Part shown: one piece after another, positions 1 to 11,639 of the stretch
Layout of the letters: every line of letters begins with the position of its first letter
Position numbering within the stretch: the first letter of the stretch is position 1
Assembly (NCBI GenBank): GCA_965153355.1
Contig: OZ231128.1
Span: forward strand, 44,330,001-44,394,000
Length of the DNA stretch: 64,000 nucleotides
Origin: Flaccisagitta enflata
Taxonomy: Eukaryota > Chaetognatha > Sagittoidea > Aphragmophora
Reading direction: 5' to 3'
Notes under the pieces: generated by a model
The model's input: only the letters and a program-made list of their open reading frames with translations
Told to the model about the DNA's origin: nothing
Database searches by the model: none
Translations under genes and position numbers: made by a program

Positions 1-78
1 AAATTCACAATCATGCAAAGCAGGGCAACGGGTATCGCTGACCACATATTGCCCTTGGGCGACCTGTTTTCTCTTTTT
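1..78 (-). repeat. End fragment of a dispersed repeat
   Basis: This stretch is nearly the same as 26410-26482: both read GCAGGGCAACGG, then a GACCACATATTGCCC block, then GGGCGACCTGTTTT. The CAGGTCGCCC end recurs, so it is probably one terminus of a dispersed element. Related GTCAGCG(G/A)TACCCGTTGCCC blocks sit at 8600, 19255 and 19770. Confidence 0.55.
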
Positions 79-119
79 TTCCCCCTTTCATTTCCTTTCC
101 CATCTCCAGACCCTTTGAT

Positions 120-665
120 TGACCATGAAGGGTCTCATGATATTACACAAGCATATGGAGGACAAGAATATGGAATTTTGGCCTAAAATCTGTTAAAATC
201 ATGCAAGGTCATGCTTGCTCATGCTTACTCATGTCTGCTCATTCATTCTTGTAGTTTGTTTATTGCTTAACATCCATAATACTACGCCTCATTGACTTTC
301 CATGAGGGAGAGAGGAAAAAAAAGAAATGTTGTCTAAACCCGCTAAAACCAGCGACTTTAGCATACATGCTCATGCTAGCTCATTTTTGCTCATGCCTGC
401 TCACTTACTCTTTTTTGTCACCAAATAGAGTCTCATGATGTTAGATAAGCATGTGGAGGACCAAAATAGAGAATTTTGCATGTAAACCCGCTAAAACCAG
501 CGACTTTAGCATGCTTGCTCATGCTTGCTCATATTTGCTCATGCATGCTCACTTACTCTTTTTTGTCACCATATAGTCTCTCATGATGTTAGATAAGCAT
601 GTGGAGGACCAAAACAGTGAATTCTGCATGTAAACCTGTTAAAATCAGCGGATTTAGCATGGTCA
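120..665 (+). repeat. Tandem repeat, ~150-bp unit rich in GCTCATGC
   Basis: A block reading TCTCATGATGTTAGATAAGC followed by ATGTGGAGGACCAAAA recurs at about 131, 431 and 580. Each is followed by TAAACCCGCTAAAACCAGCG and runs of GCTCATGCT. The copies are imperfect. No coding function is visible, and nothing recognisable follows from 665 to 1570 except short ACAGACAG runs. Confidence 0.6.
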
Positions 666-1574
666 TTTAAAAATGTGACCCCGCCCCCGTTAAAATCAGC
701 GGATTTAACGTAAAAATTTTTTTACCCCAATTTGGGGCCCCTTAGGGGCGGGGAGTATCCCAGATTAATGTATCACCAATGTCAGCCCCCTAGGGACCCT
801 TAATGGCCAGAAAATGAAGAAAATTGAAAATGACCCATTTTGAGAAAAATGGACATTTAGTTTTTTTACTATATAAACTATGAAAAAATCCTGTCAAAAC
901 TGCTGAAATCAGCAATTTTGAGAGTGGCCCCGCCAATTCCAACAGGTTTGACGCTCTCCAGCTGACAGAGTTGCGTGTCTGCATCAAAAATAAAAAAAGA
1001 ACATACGGAAAATTGCGAAAACAGGATTTTGCCATTGAAAACACTTTGTTTTGTTGCCGTAAAATACTGCTACAAATTGGACTAATGGACTTGGGGAAAA
1101 AAACTTATATCATTGTTTTATATTATATATATTATATATACTTTTCACAAAACAGACAGACAAACAGACAGACAGAGACGAACTGACGATTACTCAAATG
1201 AGGACAAAAACAGAAGGACAGCAGGACAGTTCGAGTGGAAATATCAGAGTTGAAGAAAAACAGTGAAAGAGAACGTGAAAGAGAACGCAAGAAAACAGTC
1301 AGAAAGGGAGAGAAATGCGAGTGCAATTTGTTTGCTGCTATTAGCCACTCGTCAATGGCAGGCACACAATGGCTGAAAAAAAAGAAGACAGACATTGGGT
1401 TTCCGCGAGGGAGTAAAATAGAGATTGAAAAAAAAAAAGAAAGATGGTGGGGCGAGATGGGGTTGGAGCAAGTGGGTGAGGCGAGCAGTAAAGTGCCCCT
1501 GCTTGACTTGAGTTGAGCTAAGTATCACATATCAAAGAAAAATCACTGACCTATTTTTTAACAAATGCGCTACA

Positions 1575-2101
1575 CAGTCAGCGGACAAAACACTATAGGT
1601 ATATATATCACTCCATTGGTTTTGATCCAACCCACTGATGTTGAACAGAATGCTGTGAAACAACAACCAGTTGTTGAAATTATAGCCGGCTGTTAAGTTA
1701 CAAAGTTAGCAAAAATCCAACTTTCACCAAATAGAATGAGACCTGCAGATTCATAATGTTGATGAAATTCTGAGAAGTTTGATATGTCACAATATATACT
1801 TTTATGTGAAAATAAAAAAATTTTATCAATGTTTAATTCAATTATAATGTAATGTTAAAAAAACATTTCTTACAAAAAGTGTTAAGTGTAATATGTCAAT
1901 TACTCAGAATCTTATCAGGATTATGAATCTGCAGGTCTCATTCTATTCAGTGAAAGTTGGATTTTTGCTAACTTTGTAACTTAACAGCCGGCTGTAATTT
2001 CAACAACCAGTTGTTATTTACAGCATTCTGTTCAACATCATTGAGTTGGATCAAAACCAACGGAGTGATATATATACCTATTGTGTTTTGTCCGCTGACT
2101 G
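1575..2101. mobile_element. Foldback MITE with long TIRs (Tc1/mariner-like), copy 1
   Basis: The left end begins CAGTCAGCGGACAAAACAC and the right end is its inverted complement, ending in CCGCTGACTG. The inversion continues for more than 150 bp on each side, so a single strand can fold almost completely. TA follows the right end. The left flank reads TACA, so one TA copy may have mutated or the duplication may be TACA. There is no coding capacity, so it is non-autonomous. A second copy lies at 32849-33367. Confidence 0.85.
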
Positions 2102-2109
2102 TACAATAT

Positions 2110-3300
2110 TAAGGTGTATTCATAAAGACATACAGATAGAAATCATTGTAACGAACTCCAAGGTACTGGCAAATTTCTTCACAGCCAATGGAGCTAATAA
2201 AAACAATTGCTTGACGGGACTAGGGATTTGTTTTCTGGGCAGACGCAGAAGAAAATTTCCCATAAGCTAAGGTACTGATAATCGGCCCCTTTGAAACCGC
2301 TGCTGAAAGAGGGTACAATGTTGCCTACATGTACGGACCGACCGTCCAACGTACCAACCGACTTCTAGATTCGTGTACACGCGACTAGAAAAGGACGATA
2401 TATCACGAGCAGTTCCATCTATTTTGCAGGCTGATTTGAAGTCAAACAATCGGGCAAAAAGCGGAATAAGGAGAGTTGGCCATTGAGCAGCAGTTATTGC
2501 CTCAACTGCGAGAGAAAGGAGGGAAAAATATTGCGCAGCTTGAAATCAAAGACAACCCTTTTGAATTGAGAGAGAGAGAGAGAAATGCGGCACTCCATCA
2601 TGTGCGACAAAAAGGTCAGATCATCGTTGCAATCAACCATAACTCGCAGAACAGCATCAACATGATCACCATGAAAAAAACGCCTGCCTGTCGTTGGTCT
2701 GCCATCGCCTTCACAAGCAGTCCTCTGTTATCTCAGAATGCAATTGCATTAATTTATGCCCGAGAGAAAAATCGAACTCAATAGCAAATTAAAAATAAGA
2801 ATTAACAACAATGGTGATGGCAATTTCAAAGAAATTAAGATCCGTTGTAACACTTTTAACATTGTCTTTTATACTTTCGTGGTAGAGTTTCTGTATTAGA
2901 ACTATCAATTCTGTTCAGACATTACGCAAAGTGATTTTTGTTCTGTCGATACATAACACAAATTGTTTCTTGAAATCTTCGACCATATATGAGCCTGCTA
3001 GCATACGGCAAGAGGAAGTTCAAAGGGAGTCAACGAGAGAAACAAGGAGGGGAAGATACAAAGAAGAGGTAGAGGGATATTAGATTCGCCGGGCCAGCTA
3101 TAAGAAATATGCCCAGACTTAGTAACATCAGTGTTCCATTGATTTTTAGTGATGCATAAATTAATGGGTGATTTAGTACATTTTATTGAATTCTTATCCA
3201 TAGAAATAGTTAAACTTAATGTCCTAATCATTCCCCAATTAAAAGCATCCCTGCGTGTAAGTGTAAGATCAGTGTTACAGGGTGTGGACATAATTCTCAT
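2110..3300. other. No recognisable gene
   Basis: Short open frames occur (for example 2476-2784 on the plus strand), but none shows a domain, splice signals or a compositional bias that would support coding. A short GAGA run lies at 2568-2583. Confidence 0.5.
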
Positions 3301-3304
3301 AGTT

Positions 3305-3512
3305 GACCTGCCAATCTGGGATCTGGGCCTCTTGGCTGGGATTTGGACCTCGAGGCTGAGATTAGGGCCTCAAGGCTGGGAGCTGGGCCTCCATGCTAGA
3401 ATTTCGGCCTTGAGGGTAGGATTCAGGCCTCGAGGCTGGGATTTAGGCCTTCAGATTGGGATTTGGGCCTCGAGACTGGAATTTGGGCATCGAGACTGGG
3501 ATTTGAGGGGGG
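3305..3512 (+). repeat. 20-bp minisatellite, GGGCCTCGAGGCTGGGATTT type
   Basis: About ten tandem units of roughly 20 bp, each a variant of GGGCCTCGAGGCTGGGATTT, end in a G-run. The same minisatellite appears at 6655-7000, 8880-9030, 19440-19650 and 19880-20480, and inverted at 25930-26330. It is usually flanked by CCCCTTCGGGGCCGCTGCCC blocks. Confidence 0.8.
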
Positions 3513-3584
3513 GGGGGATGTAGGAGAAGGAGGAGAGAAAGAGGAGAGAAAGAGGAGGAGAAAATCCTCCATACTACGCGAATA

Positions 3585-3738
3585 AAAACAAGACCGGATA
3601 CACGGCCAATACCAGTCGCGGACGGGTGGGCAGGGGCGGAAATGCGCGTTTTCACACTTTCCAACTCGATCACCACGGACCAACCAACCAACGGACGGAC
3701 AAAGCCTCTTATAGATGCGCTTGTCCGCGACTAAAAAA
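3585..3738 (+). repeat. Dispersed GCGACTAAAA-terminated repeat
   Basis: It begins with ACAAGACCGGATACACGGCC, has a GGACGGGTGGGCAGGGGCGG block and runs of ACGGACGGACA, and ends at GTCCGCGACTAAAAAA. This copy belongs to a subfamily whose end reads GTCCGCGACTAAAA rather than the full palindrome. Confidence 0.6.
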
Positions 3739-4019
3739 GCCGCACCCTTTTGTAAGTGAGTTGAAGAGACAGAAAAAAATTATCTAAAATTTTTTTTGTA
3801 TTACTACATTTGAAGATTTTTGAATTTTCTTTCACTCTAGACTAATCCCAGGTCTGTATCTCAAACCGTTTAGAAGTTAGAGCTTGTCAAAGTCAACCTC
3901 TATTTGGGAAAAATGCTTATTTTTCAAAAGGATTGCAAAACTGAAAATGGCAATGTTTTCACTCTTTTTTATGCCATTTCTAAAAGAATAAAGCAAGAAA
4001 TACCAGATTGAAGTCAAAT

Positions 4020-4530
4020 AAAAGCTCTCCTCAAGACAGCTGGGGAGTATTGGGGGTAGTAACCCTAGTTACCATTACTTTCTACCTCCTCTTCTGGCCG
4101 TGCATTTGCATTGTAAATGACTTTTCCCAACAAAAATCGATAAACAAACAGAAAGACAATCATCAGAGGTTCAATTTGATACCAAATTTGCAACATTCCG
4201 ACGCATTTGACATGATTTGCAATGGTCAGGTATAAAACGGCGATGAAATATTGAAAACATGCCTAACTTTGATTTTGATCAAATTTGTATCGGAGGTAGT
4301 CTTTATCCAGTAGAGTTTACAGGTAAAGTCTTTTGAACTCGGACTCACCACCTTAACAGCTAAATTGAGCATAAAAAAAAACGGGTTATTAGGTTTAATT
4401 ACTCCCCCAGTCACTAGTTTCAATACCCATTTTTGGACATTAAGTGATTAAGAGGTATCAATTCTATTACCTTCATTGTCATTAGATCTAGTGACTTTCC
4501 CTCAAAACGCCACAACTCTGAGAACATAAC
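4020..4530 (+). repeat. Left arm of a 6-kb-spaced inverted repeat
   Basis: The block from AGACAGCTGGGGAGTATTGG through CAGTCACTAGTTTCAATACC is repeated in inverted orientation at about 9590-10030 with moderate divergence. The pair could be the ends of one ~6-kb foldback element or two opposed copies of a repeat family. Confidence 0.7.
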
Positions 4531-4692
4531 CAGAAATTGCAATTAGGTAGCTTCGCTAACAAGCAAAATTGAATATAAGTACGATGCGGACTATAGTTCA
4601 AGGTGGCTTAAAAGTGAAAGCGTGCATAACTTTGGCATTTTTCAACCGATTTAGCGGAAATTTGATATTGAGTCTCTAAATGGAAGGACTCA

Positions 4693-5302
4693 ACGTATGT
4701 ACAGGGTCATCAATCTCGATTGAGAAAAAGTATTAAGGTTATACTCTCAGATGCTTCTTCTCAATGACCTGGAATTGATTTTCCTATATAGTACTATGTT
4801 TGACGTTTTCTGTGTCCAAATCTCATTGGTCTGTGTCAATTATTTTGTCCACAACATCAATTTGAAGTAAAACAAGTATTTGTGGCTGAAGCTCAATTCA
4901 TCCTTTTTTCATCAAAAGTAAGTTTCCCTTATTTTCGATCAGTTTGAGCTACAAATGCTAAAATAGTCTCAAATCACAAATGTTTTTTTCAAAATTCATA
5001 AAGATATCTTCAACTGAGACAAATCTGACATTTGCTGCTCAATCCAATGAAAAATAAGAGCAAATCAAAGCAAACAGTTTTAATAACCTAAGGCTAAATC
5101 TAGCTATATCTGAAAATGCTTGTTTTTACTTAAGTTGATGTTGTGGACAAAGTATTTTACTCAGACCAATGAAATTTTGACACAAAAAACGTCAAGCAAG
5201 GTACTGTAAAAGAAAACAAATTCCAGACCAGTGAGGAGAAGCAGCTGAGAGCAAAAGGTTAACACTTTTTCCCAGTCCAGATCGATGACCCTGTATGTGA
5301 TC
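4693..5302. mobile_element. Foldback element with ~150-bp inverted ends
   Basis: The left arm has ACAGGGTCATCAATCTCGAT, CAATGACCTGGAATT, then TTGTCCACAACATCAA. The right arm has the complements in reverse order: TTGATGTTGTGGACAAAG, AAATTCCAGACCAGTGAG and ATCGATGACCCTGTATGT. There are no long open frames. It is non-autonomous, and its target duplication is unclear. Confidence 0.7.
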
Positions 5303-5547
5303 TATTTGCATTTTAGCTTGCCAACCGGTCAAACCAGCCTACCACTCAACCAGCCAACCAACCTAAAAGTGAAAAACTTCCATAACTTTGTCAGTTTTCA
5401 ACCAATTTGGCTGAAATTTTGTATGGAAGAGCTCATCCGCAATAATTAATGATCATTTCTATAAAATGTAAAGATCTTGATCAAAACAAACATGTACTAA
5501 TTGATACTAGCTAACCTAATTAAATTACAATGATCGCTTTTGTATGT

Positions 5548-6214
5548 TTCAATGGATATTAGCCTGTACCTAAATGACAAAAAACAATAAAATTAACATT
5601 CTCCAAGCAGATCATGATGTGGGACTGTCTGAGGCTTCTGTTGAATTCAATATTGGCTTTGAAATTTTACTTTTAGGTGGCCGCACCTTACCTTCTATTA
5701 ACCCTACCCCTATAGGAAATCCAAAATTTCAAAGTATTTAAATTCCAATTTTGACTGCAGATTTGAAATCTGCAGAAAAAACTGACAATTGAAAGTGTTT
5801 TTCTTTTTTTGATATTCCAATTAGAAGGTGGTCAAAAATAATGTAAAATATCGCGAAATATACCTTTCCTTTTAATTTCTTTGTAAAATCATTGAACTTA
5901 CCTTTTTTAAAAATATTTAGCATGGATTTTGATAGTGATCCCGAGGGAATTTTGAAAAAAGAAAAGCACTTTCAACAGACAGTTTTTCATGAAGATTTCA
6001 AATCTGCAGTCAAAATTATGATTTGACCAATTTGAAATTTTTGTTTTTCTTTTGACCTATGGCAAGTTCAAGGTAAGGCGCGGCCACCAAGATCTAAACT
6101 TAAAAAACTGAAAATGATGACAATAGAAGCCCAAGACAGCTCCACAACATGAGCTGCTCGGAGAATTTCGATTTTTTTGTTTTTTGTCATTTCAGTACAG
6201 GCTAATGGATATGA
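5548..6214. mobile_element. Foldback element with nested inverted ends
   Basis: The outer arms pair GGATATTAGCCTGTACCTAA with TCAGTACAGGCTAATGGATA. The inner arms pair GGTGGCCGCACCTTACCTT (about 5677) with AAGGTAAGGCGCGGCCACC (about 6072). The interior is AT-rich and non-coding. Confidence 0.7.
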
Positions 6215-6654
6215 TAGAGGCTAATTAGCACAGCTTAAAACGCGAATGCCTCTGTTTTCTTTTTTCCTTAAAATCAAAGTTTTCTTTTTCAGTTCAAATC
6301 TTTTCATTACTTAGTCTGAAGGCAGTAAACCCTATTTCAAATGATCTGAGGCAATCTGCAATGCATATGCACACTATTTATCCTATCAAACCAGCCTACC
6401 TAACCAGCCTACCAGCCTAAAAGTGAAAGATTTGCATAACTTTGCTATTTTTCAACCGATTTGCTTAAAACTTGGTCTGGAGACTCAGAATGGAAAAACT
6501 CCACTCATGTATAGAGATCATTGACACCAGCCAAAAGCGAATTGGTTATCATATTGCCCTTCGGCGACTGCACTGGTTGCATCACTGCTCCTTCCCAAAA
6601 GCGTGTTTGCCCTTTTTGGGCAGCGGCCCCAAAAGGGTTGAAATCCTGTAGAAC

Positions 6655-7025
6655 ACAGCCTTGTGGCTGGATCTGAGCCTTGAGGCTGGGGTCTGAGCCC
6701 TGAGTTTGTGATTTGAGCCTCAAGACTGGGATTTGGTTCTGAAGGTTGGAATTTGAGCCTGGAGGCTGGAATTTGAGCCTGGAGGCTGGAATTTAAGCCT
6801 GGAGGCTGGGATCTGAGCCTTTAGGTTAGGATTTGGGCCTCAAGGCTGGGATTTGAGCCTCAAGGCTGGGATTTGAGTCTCAAGGCTGGGATTTGAGCCT
6901 TGAGGCTGAGATTTGAGCTTCAAGGCAAGAATTTGGGCCTTGAAGCAAGAATTTTACCTTTAGATTAAGATTTTGGCCTCACAGCTGGGATATGAGCTTT
7001 GAAGGGGGTGGATGGACGGAGAAGG
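6655..7025 (+). repeat. 20-bp minisatellite, second array
   Basis: About fifteen units of the GAGCCTCAAGGCTGGGATTT type are followed by GAAGGGGGTGGATGGACGGAGAA and a GTGTGAAAGCATAGGTCATC block. The right-hand flank is the same as that of the 19.3-19.7 kb and 20.5 kb arrays. Confidence 0.75.
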
Positions 7026-7229
7026 AGGAGAAATTTGTCCTGTGTGAAAGCATAGGTCATCGGCCCCTTTGGGGCCGCTGCCCAAAAGGAAAATCAAACT
7101 CTGCCGTAGGTCTCGAACAGCCGAAGGTACAGTAGATGTCGTCTAGACTTGGAAATACGGGGAGCTCATAACCTGAGTATCAGTACAATGAGGGGACTGA
7201 TATTTTGTTGGTGAAATGTATAGACATTA

Positions 7230-7540
7230 AGGGGTTGACGATGGGGTATGGCATCCCCCTACGGCTTACCTCCCAAAAAAAACTTTTATAATAGAATATT
7301 AGGATCAATCACTTTTATGGCAGAATTTCAGCTTCATCTATTTGCTTCAATTGCAAAACCAGCCCGGGATTCGAACCTGGAACCTTTAAAGAAATAAACT
7401 GTTCATGGTTAATCTGAAGTTAGATGGGTTAACCACTAAACTAACTCCGGCAGCTGTTTAAGTGAAGCGAATTTGATTTAATATATTCAAAAGAATTTTC
7501 TATCTACAGAGCTGCCATACCTCATCGTCAACCCTATAAG
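7230..7540. mobile_element. TIR-bounded MITE carrying a tRNA-like promoter
   Basis: GGGTTGACGATGGGGTATGGC on the left is matched by the inverted GCCATACCTCATCGTCAACCC on the right, about 310 bp apart. The interior contains a minus-strand tRNA-like segment. No protein is encoded. The target duplication is not clear. Confidence 0.7.
7359..7451 (-). ncRNA. tRNA-derived (pseudo-tRNA/SINE-like) sequence
   Basis: Read on the minus strand, it starts GCCGGAG, has an A-box-like TTAGTTTAGTGGTTAACC, and a T-arm/B-box GGTTCGAATCCCGGGC near the 3' end. The B-box fits the Pol III consensus GGTTCGANTCC. The acceptor arms pair poorly (GCCGGAG against GGGCTGG) and no 3' CCA-type end is seen. It is probably a tRNA-derived promoter rather than a working tRNA gene. 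Confidence 0.6.
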
Positions 7541-8195
7541 ACATAAGCATTATACACGCACAGTCTCATTTTATTAGCACAAATGGTAGTTACGATATGA
7601 GGGCCCCCGTATTTCCAAGTATAGACGACATCTACTGTATTCTTTGGCTTTTTTTCCAAATGACATTGATGCATGCATAATTCATGGAATAATTCACTCC
7701 AACTGAAAGTGGCAAGCAGCATGAAGATGGCACCACAGGCCTTAGAATTTGACTTTTTCCTAGGAGAACCTTGATCAATAATTAAGTTTGAAGGATGGAA
7801 TGGTGGAAGGTAAGGCGAAATGAAAAATTGGCTGATACACATGTGATAATTTCTGAGCATTGTACGGCTCGTGCCCAGCCACAATTAGTGCCCCTGCTCA
7901 AAAAAGTATGCCTCTGCCCATCAAAATCACTGCCCCTGCCCATCTGCATTACTGCCCCTACTTATTGGCCGTGTATCTATTAAGTTCAGGCATGCACTGT
8001 GTCAAAACAGGTGCGCGAAAAACATTTTATTGAAAACCGGGAGTGAAACGCTGCCATCAGACATCATTTTTCGCCATTTGCCGTCATCAAAAAGTATTTT
8101 TGATACAAAATTCGAAATCCATGTCCAAAATTGTGTCGAGTAAGGGGCTATGTGCAGATTTTCTCCTTGACTGGGAATATTTTTTGTCAATCAGC

Positions 8196-9211
8196 TCTAG
8201 TTTTTAGTCGCGTGCTACGCGACTCTATGACCTGCTATTTCTGTCGGTCGGTTGGTCTGTCCATCTGTTGGTTGGTCACCATTAGTTTTTTTTTGTAAAT
8301 ATTGTTATTCTAAAGCCATTATAAGTCATTCTAAGTCATCTTAAGTCATCTTAAGTCATTTTAAGTCATTTCAAGTCATTTTAAGTCACTAATGCAATTC
8401 AAAGTCAATGCTATTAAAAGTCAATGCTATTAAAAGTCAATGTCATTAATAGTCAATGCCATTAAAAGTCAATGCTATTAAAAGTCAATACCATTAAAAG
8501 TCAATGCCATTAATAGTCAATGTCATTAAAAGTCTTTTTAAGTCATTAAAAGTCATTGCAAAAAGTGTTATGTATAACTAGTCATCCAAGGATCGCACAT
8601 GGTCAGCAGTACCCAATGCCCTGCTTGGAGTGATCAGCGGAAGAACTGGAGTGAGAGTAGGGCAGCGGCCCCAAAACGCCAATGTCCTGTAGAACACAAG
8701 GGTGAATTTCCAGACATCTTGAGAAGGCACATTGAAGGGCTGATTTGATTGATTGGAGCTCAGTAATGAGGCATGTAGGGGCTGATTGGGGGGTTCAAGG
8801 GCTCAAACGAGATCAGGGATAAGGGCAGATTAGGGACAGGAGAGGGTTATGTTGAAAGCTGAATTGAGACCCAAACTGTCAGATTTTGGGCTTGAGAGCG
8901 CTAATTTTGGAACTGAGAGGGCTGATTTTTGGCCTGAGAGGGCTGAGTTATGGGCCTGAGAGGTTTGATTTTAGGCCTGAGAGAGCTGATATTGGGTCTG
9001 ATAAGGCTGATTCTGGGCCTGAGGGGCCTCGGGGGGGGGATGTACGGATGAATGGATGTACAGACGGACGGACGTACGGATGAATGGACGGACGTCTGGA
9101 AATTCACCAGTGTCCTACAGGACATCGGCCCTTTGGGGCTGTGCCCAAAAAGTGTCAACATTGTTGATTATGAATTAACGACCGCCCGCGACTTGTAAGG
9201 AATTGGCCTTG
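8196..9211 (-). repeat. Dispersed palindrome-terminated repeat, long composite copy
   Basis: On the minus strand it runs from GGCCAATTCCTTACAAGTCG to AGAGTCGCGTAGCACGCGAC. It contains runs of TGACTTAAAATGACTT-type units (8320-8550 as the complement), a 20-bp minisatellite segment (8880-9030) and GGACGGACGTACGG. Composite copies of this kind recur at 18973-20630. Confidence 0.6.
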
Positions 9212-9589
9212 TTACACCTCAACACATTTATTTTTCCATCAGTAGGGCATTAAAAGTTCAGGTTTTTTGATGACTGTTACACCGCTACAACACATTTAGT
9301 CATCATCTAAGCTCGTGGTTGAAGGGTTTGCTCCAAATATTGCTAATTTCCCGACGCCTAGTGGATAATGCATTGTGCATTCACTCGGCCATTCAATTGG
9401 ATAATTTTTTTGGTTGTTCAGTTCATATCATTACCCTTACCCAACATTGATCATTCGTTCTAAGCACTGCCCCTGCCCATGGGTATATCATTATGTCACC
9501 AGTATCCAGCTTCATTCGTTTCAAACATGTTGGTCTCTTATCTACGATGTTGGCGCAAGTTTTTCATGAAACAAGGAAAAAAGTAATTA

Positions 9590-10030
9590 GAATCAATACC
9601 TCTTAATTACTCTAAGTCCATCAAACGGTATTAAAACTAGTGACTGGGGCAGTAACTAAGACTAATGACCCCGTATTTTTTAAAGCCCAATTTAGCTGAT
9701 AAGGTGGTGAGTCCGAGTTCAGATGACTTTATCTGTAAACACTACTTGATAAGGACTACCTCTGATACAAATTTGATCAAATTCGAAGATAGGCATGTTT
9801 TTGATATTTCATCACCATTTTTTACCTGAGCATCGCGAATAATGTCAAATGCGGTCAAATGTTGCAAATTTGGTATCAAACTGAACCTTTGGTTATTGAC
9901 TTTCTGTTAATTCATTGATTTTTGTTGGGAAAGCTTGTTCAATATGTATATGCACGGCCAGAAGAAGAGGTAGAAAGTATCGGTAATTAGGGTTACTACC
10001 CCCAATACTCCCCAGCTGTCAAGAGCTTTA
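9590..10030 (-). repeat. Right arm of the 6-kb-spaced inverted repeat
   Basis: This is the inverted complement of 4020-4530. For example, ACCCCCAATACTCCCCAGCT corresponds to AGCTGGGGAGTATTGGGGGT in the left arm. Divergence is visible, so the pair is not recent. Confidence 0.7.
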
Positions 10031-10376
10031 AAATGGTTTAAGATTTTACATAATTATTTTGAAATTCAATATGATAAATTGCCGTTTAAAAGTGCGGCTT
10101 TTGTGTGAAAGCATAGGTCATCAACCCCTTCGGGGCCGCTGCCCAAAAGGATGGAGAGAGCGTAAGCGGGAAAAGACAGGAGAGGAATAGGGAAAGAAGA
10201 CGCGATTGCGGAGATGGAAAAGGGGGGGCGAAAGAAGGTGGAATCATTGCATTGACCTATGTATGATCCATTGTATACCATCCCTCAACCTTTATAGCGT
10301 GCCTGTTTTCGACAATTTTCAGAGGAGGAAAATTTGCATATAGGATTTCAACTTTTAGCCTCCCCGCCCCTAAGGA

Positions 10377-10676
10377 AACAAGGCCAACACCTTAAAGTCG
10401 CGTTCGGTTGTTAAAACCATAGGACTGAGAGACTAAAAGACCAAAAGACTAAAACACCAAACTGGATTGATTAATAATGAGTTAAATAACTTAAAACGAC
10501 TTAAAATGACAAAACTAAATTGATTTAAAATGACCTTAATAACTCAAAATGACTTAAAATGACTTAAATGATGTAAAATGACAAAAAAAAAAAACTTAGC
10601 GTCACAGACTGACAGTTCGACCGACCGACGGACGGACAGAGTGGGTCATAGAGTCGCGTGCACGCGACTAAAAAAA
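10377..10676 (+). repeat. Dispersed palindrome-terminated repeat, compact copy
   Basis: A clean ~300-bp copy that starts AACAAGGCCAACACCTTAAA, carries AAAATGACTTAAAATGACTT repeats and ACGGACGGACAGAG, and ends in AGTCGCGTGCACGCGACTAA. The last 18 bases before AAAA form a perfect palindrome, AGTCGCGTGCACGCGACT. Confidence 0.75.
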
Positions 10677-11078
10677 GATAGAGATATCGGATGAATTCAT
10701 CTCAATTTCTTAGGACGGTGACTGAATAGAATCCAGCCTTTAATCCTCTTTTGTCCCATGGACCTGGTTGGAATCAGAAAACGTGAGACGAACGCTAAGT
10801 GATATTTAAGCACCATTAAAGCGCAATCACTTCGCCAAGACCCAACTCTTGTCTCTCTTTTTTAAATATCAATGAAGAAACAAGTAACGCGGGGATTCAA
10901 TTTCGTCGTGGACGGGTGACCAGGGGCGTACAACACTCCCCTCATTAGTCATTACCCTTTCTCACACACACATAGCATTCAAATTCTAACCGCAGCATCC
11001 TAAATGCGCATTTTTACAATTTTCAACTCGAGCATTACCGACCAACTAACGGATGGAAAAAAGCACCTTATGGAGTGC

Positions 11079-11356
<278 letters not shown>

Positions 11357-11442
11357 CAAGTTTGATGGTGAGCACCCGTATGATGTTTGATTGAGCTTTG
11401 GAAATATACCTTTAAGTTTTTTTTATTCATCAATTTGCTGAC

Positions 11443-11583
11443 CTGCATCTTTGAGTTGGGCGTTTTTGATGATGAGAGAGTAAACGTTGCCATTTTTGGC
11501 GAATCCGTATTTGGTTGGGTTGACGGTGATGTCAAAGGGTTGGTCACCCATGCTCAAGAATTTGTTCTCGTTGATAGTGGCAC
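11443..11583 (-). CDS. Exon 2 of the Ig-domain protein gene
   Basis: A 141-nt exon with a poly-pyrimidine tract and TTTTTTTTCAG acceptor just upstream, and a GATGCAG/GTCAGC donor. It starts with two bases that complete a Gly codon and ends with one base (phase 1 in and out), matching the 26511 donor of exon 1. The 47 residues run from GATINENKFLSMGD to LIIKNAQLKDAG. They fit the second half of a V-type Ig domain, stopping inside the D-x-G-x-Y-x-C motif that precedes the second Ig cysteine. The next exon should begin with the Y-x-C part and is not in the window. The family is like lachesin/IgLON/DPR adhesion proteins, but the subfamily is not assignable. Confidence 0.72.
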
Positions 11584-11639
11584 CTGAAAAAAAATGATAA
11601 CACAACAAGATACATAATGTTTTAGTTCGAATTTATCCT

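Noticed and set aside
742-765. CRISPR-like repeats among the many short tandem arrays of the window
   Set aside because: Units are directly tandem or microsatellite, there are no unique equal-length spacers, and the DNA is eukaryotic.
7359-7451. Functional tRNA gene
   Set aside because: The acceptor stem does not pair and the anticodon arm is irregular. It is kept only as tRNA-derived sequence.
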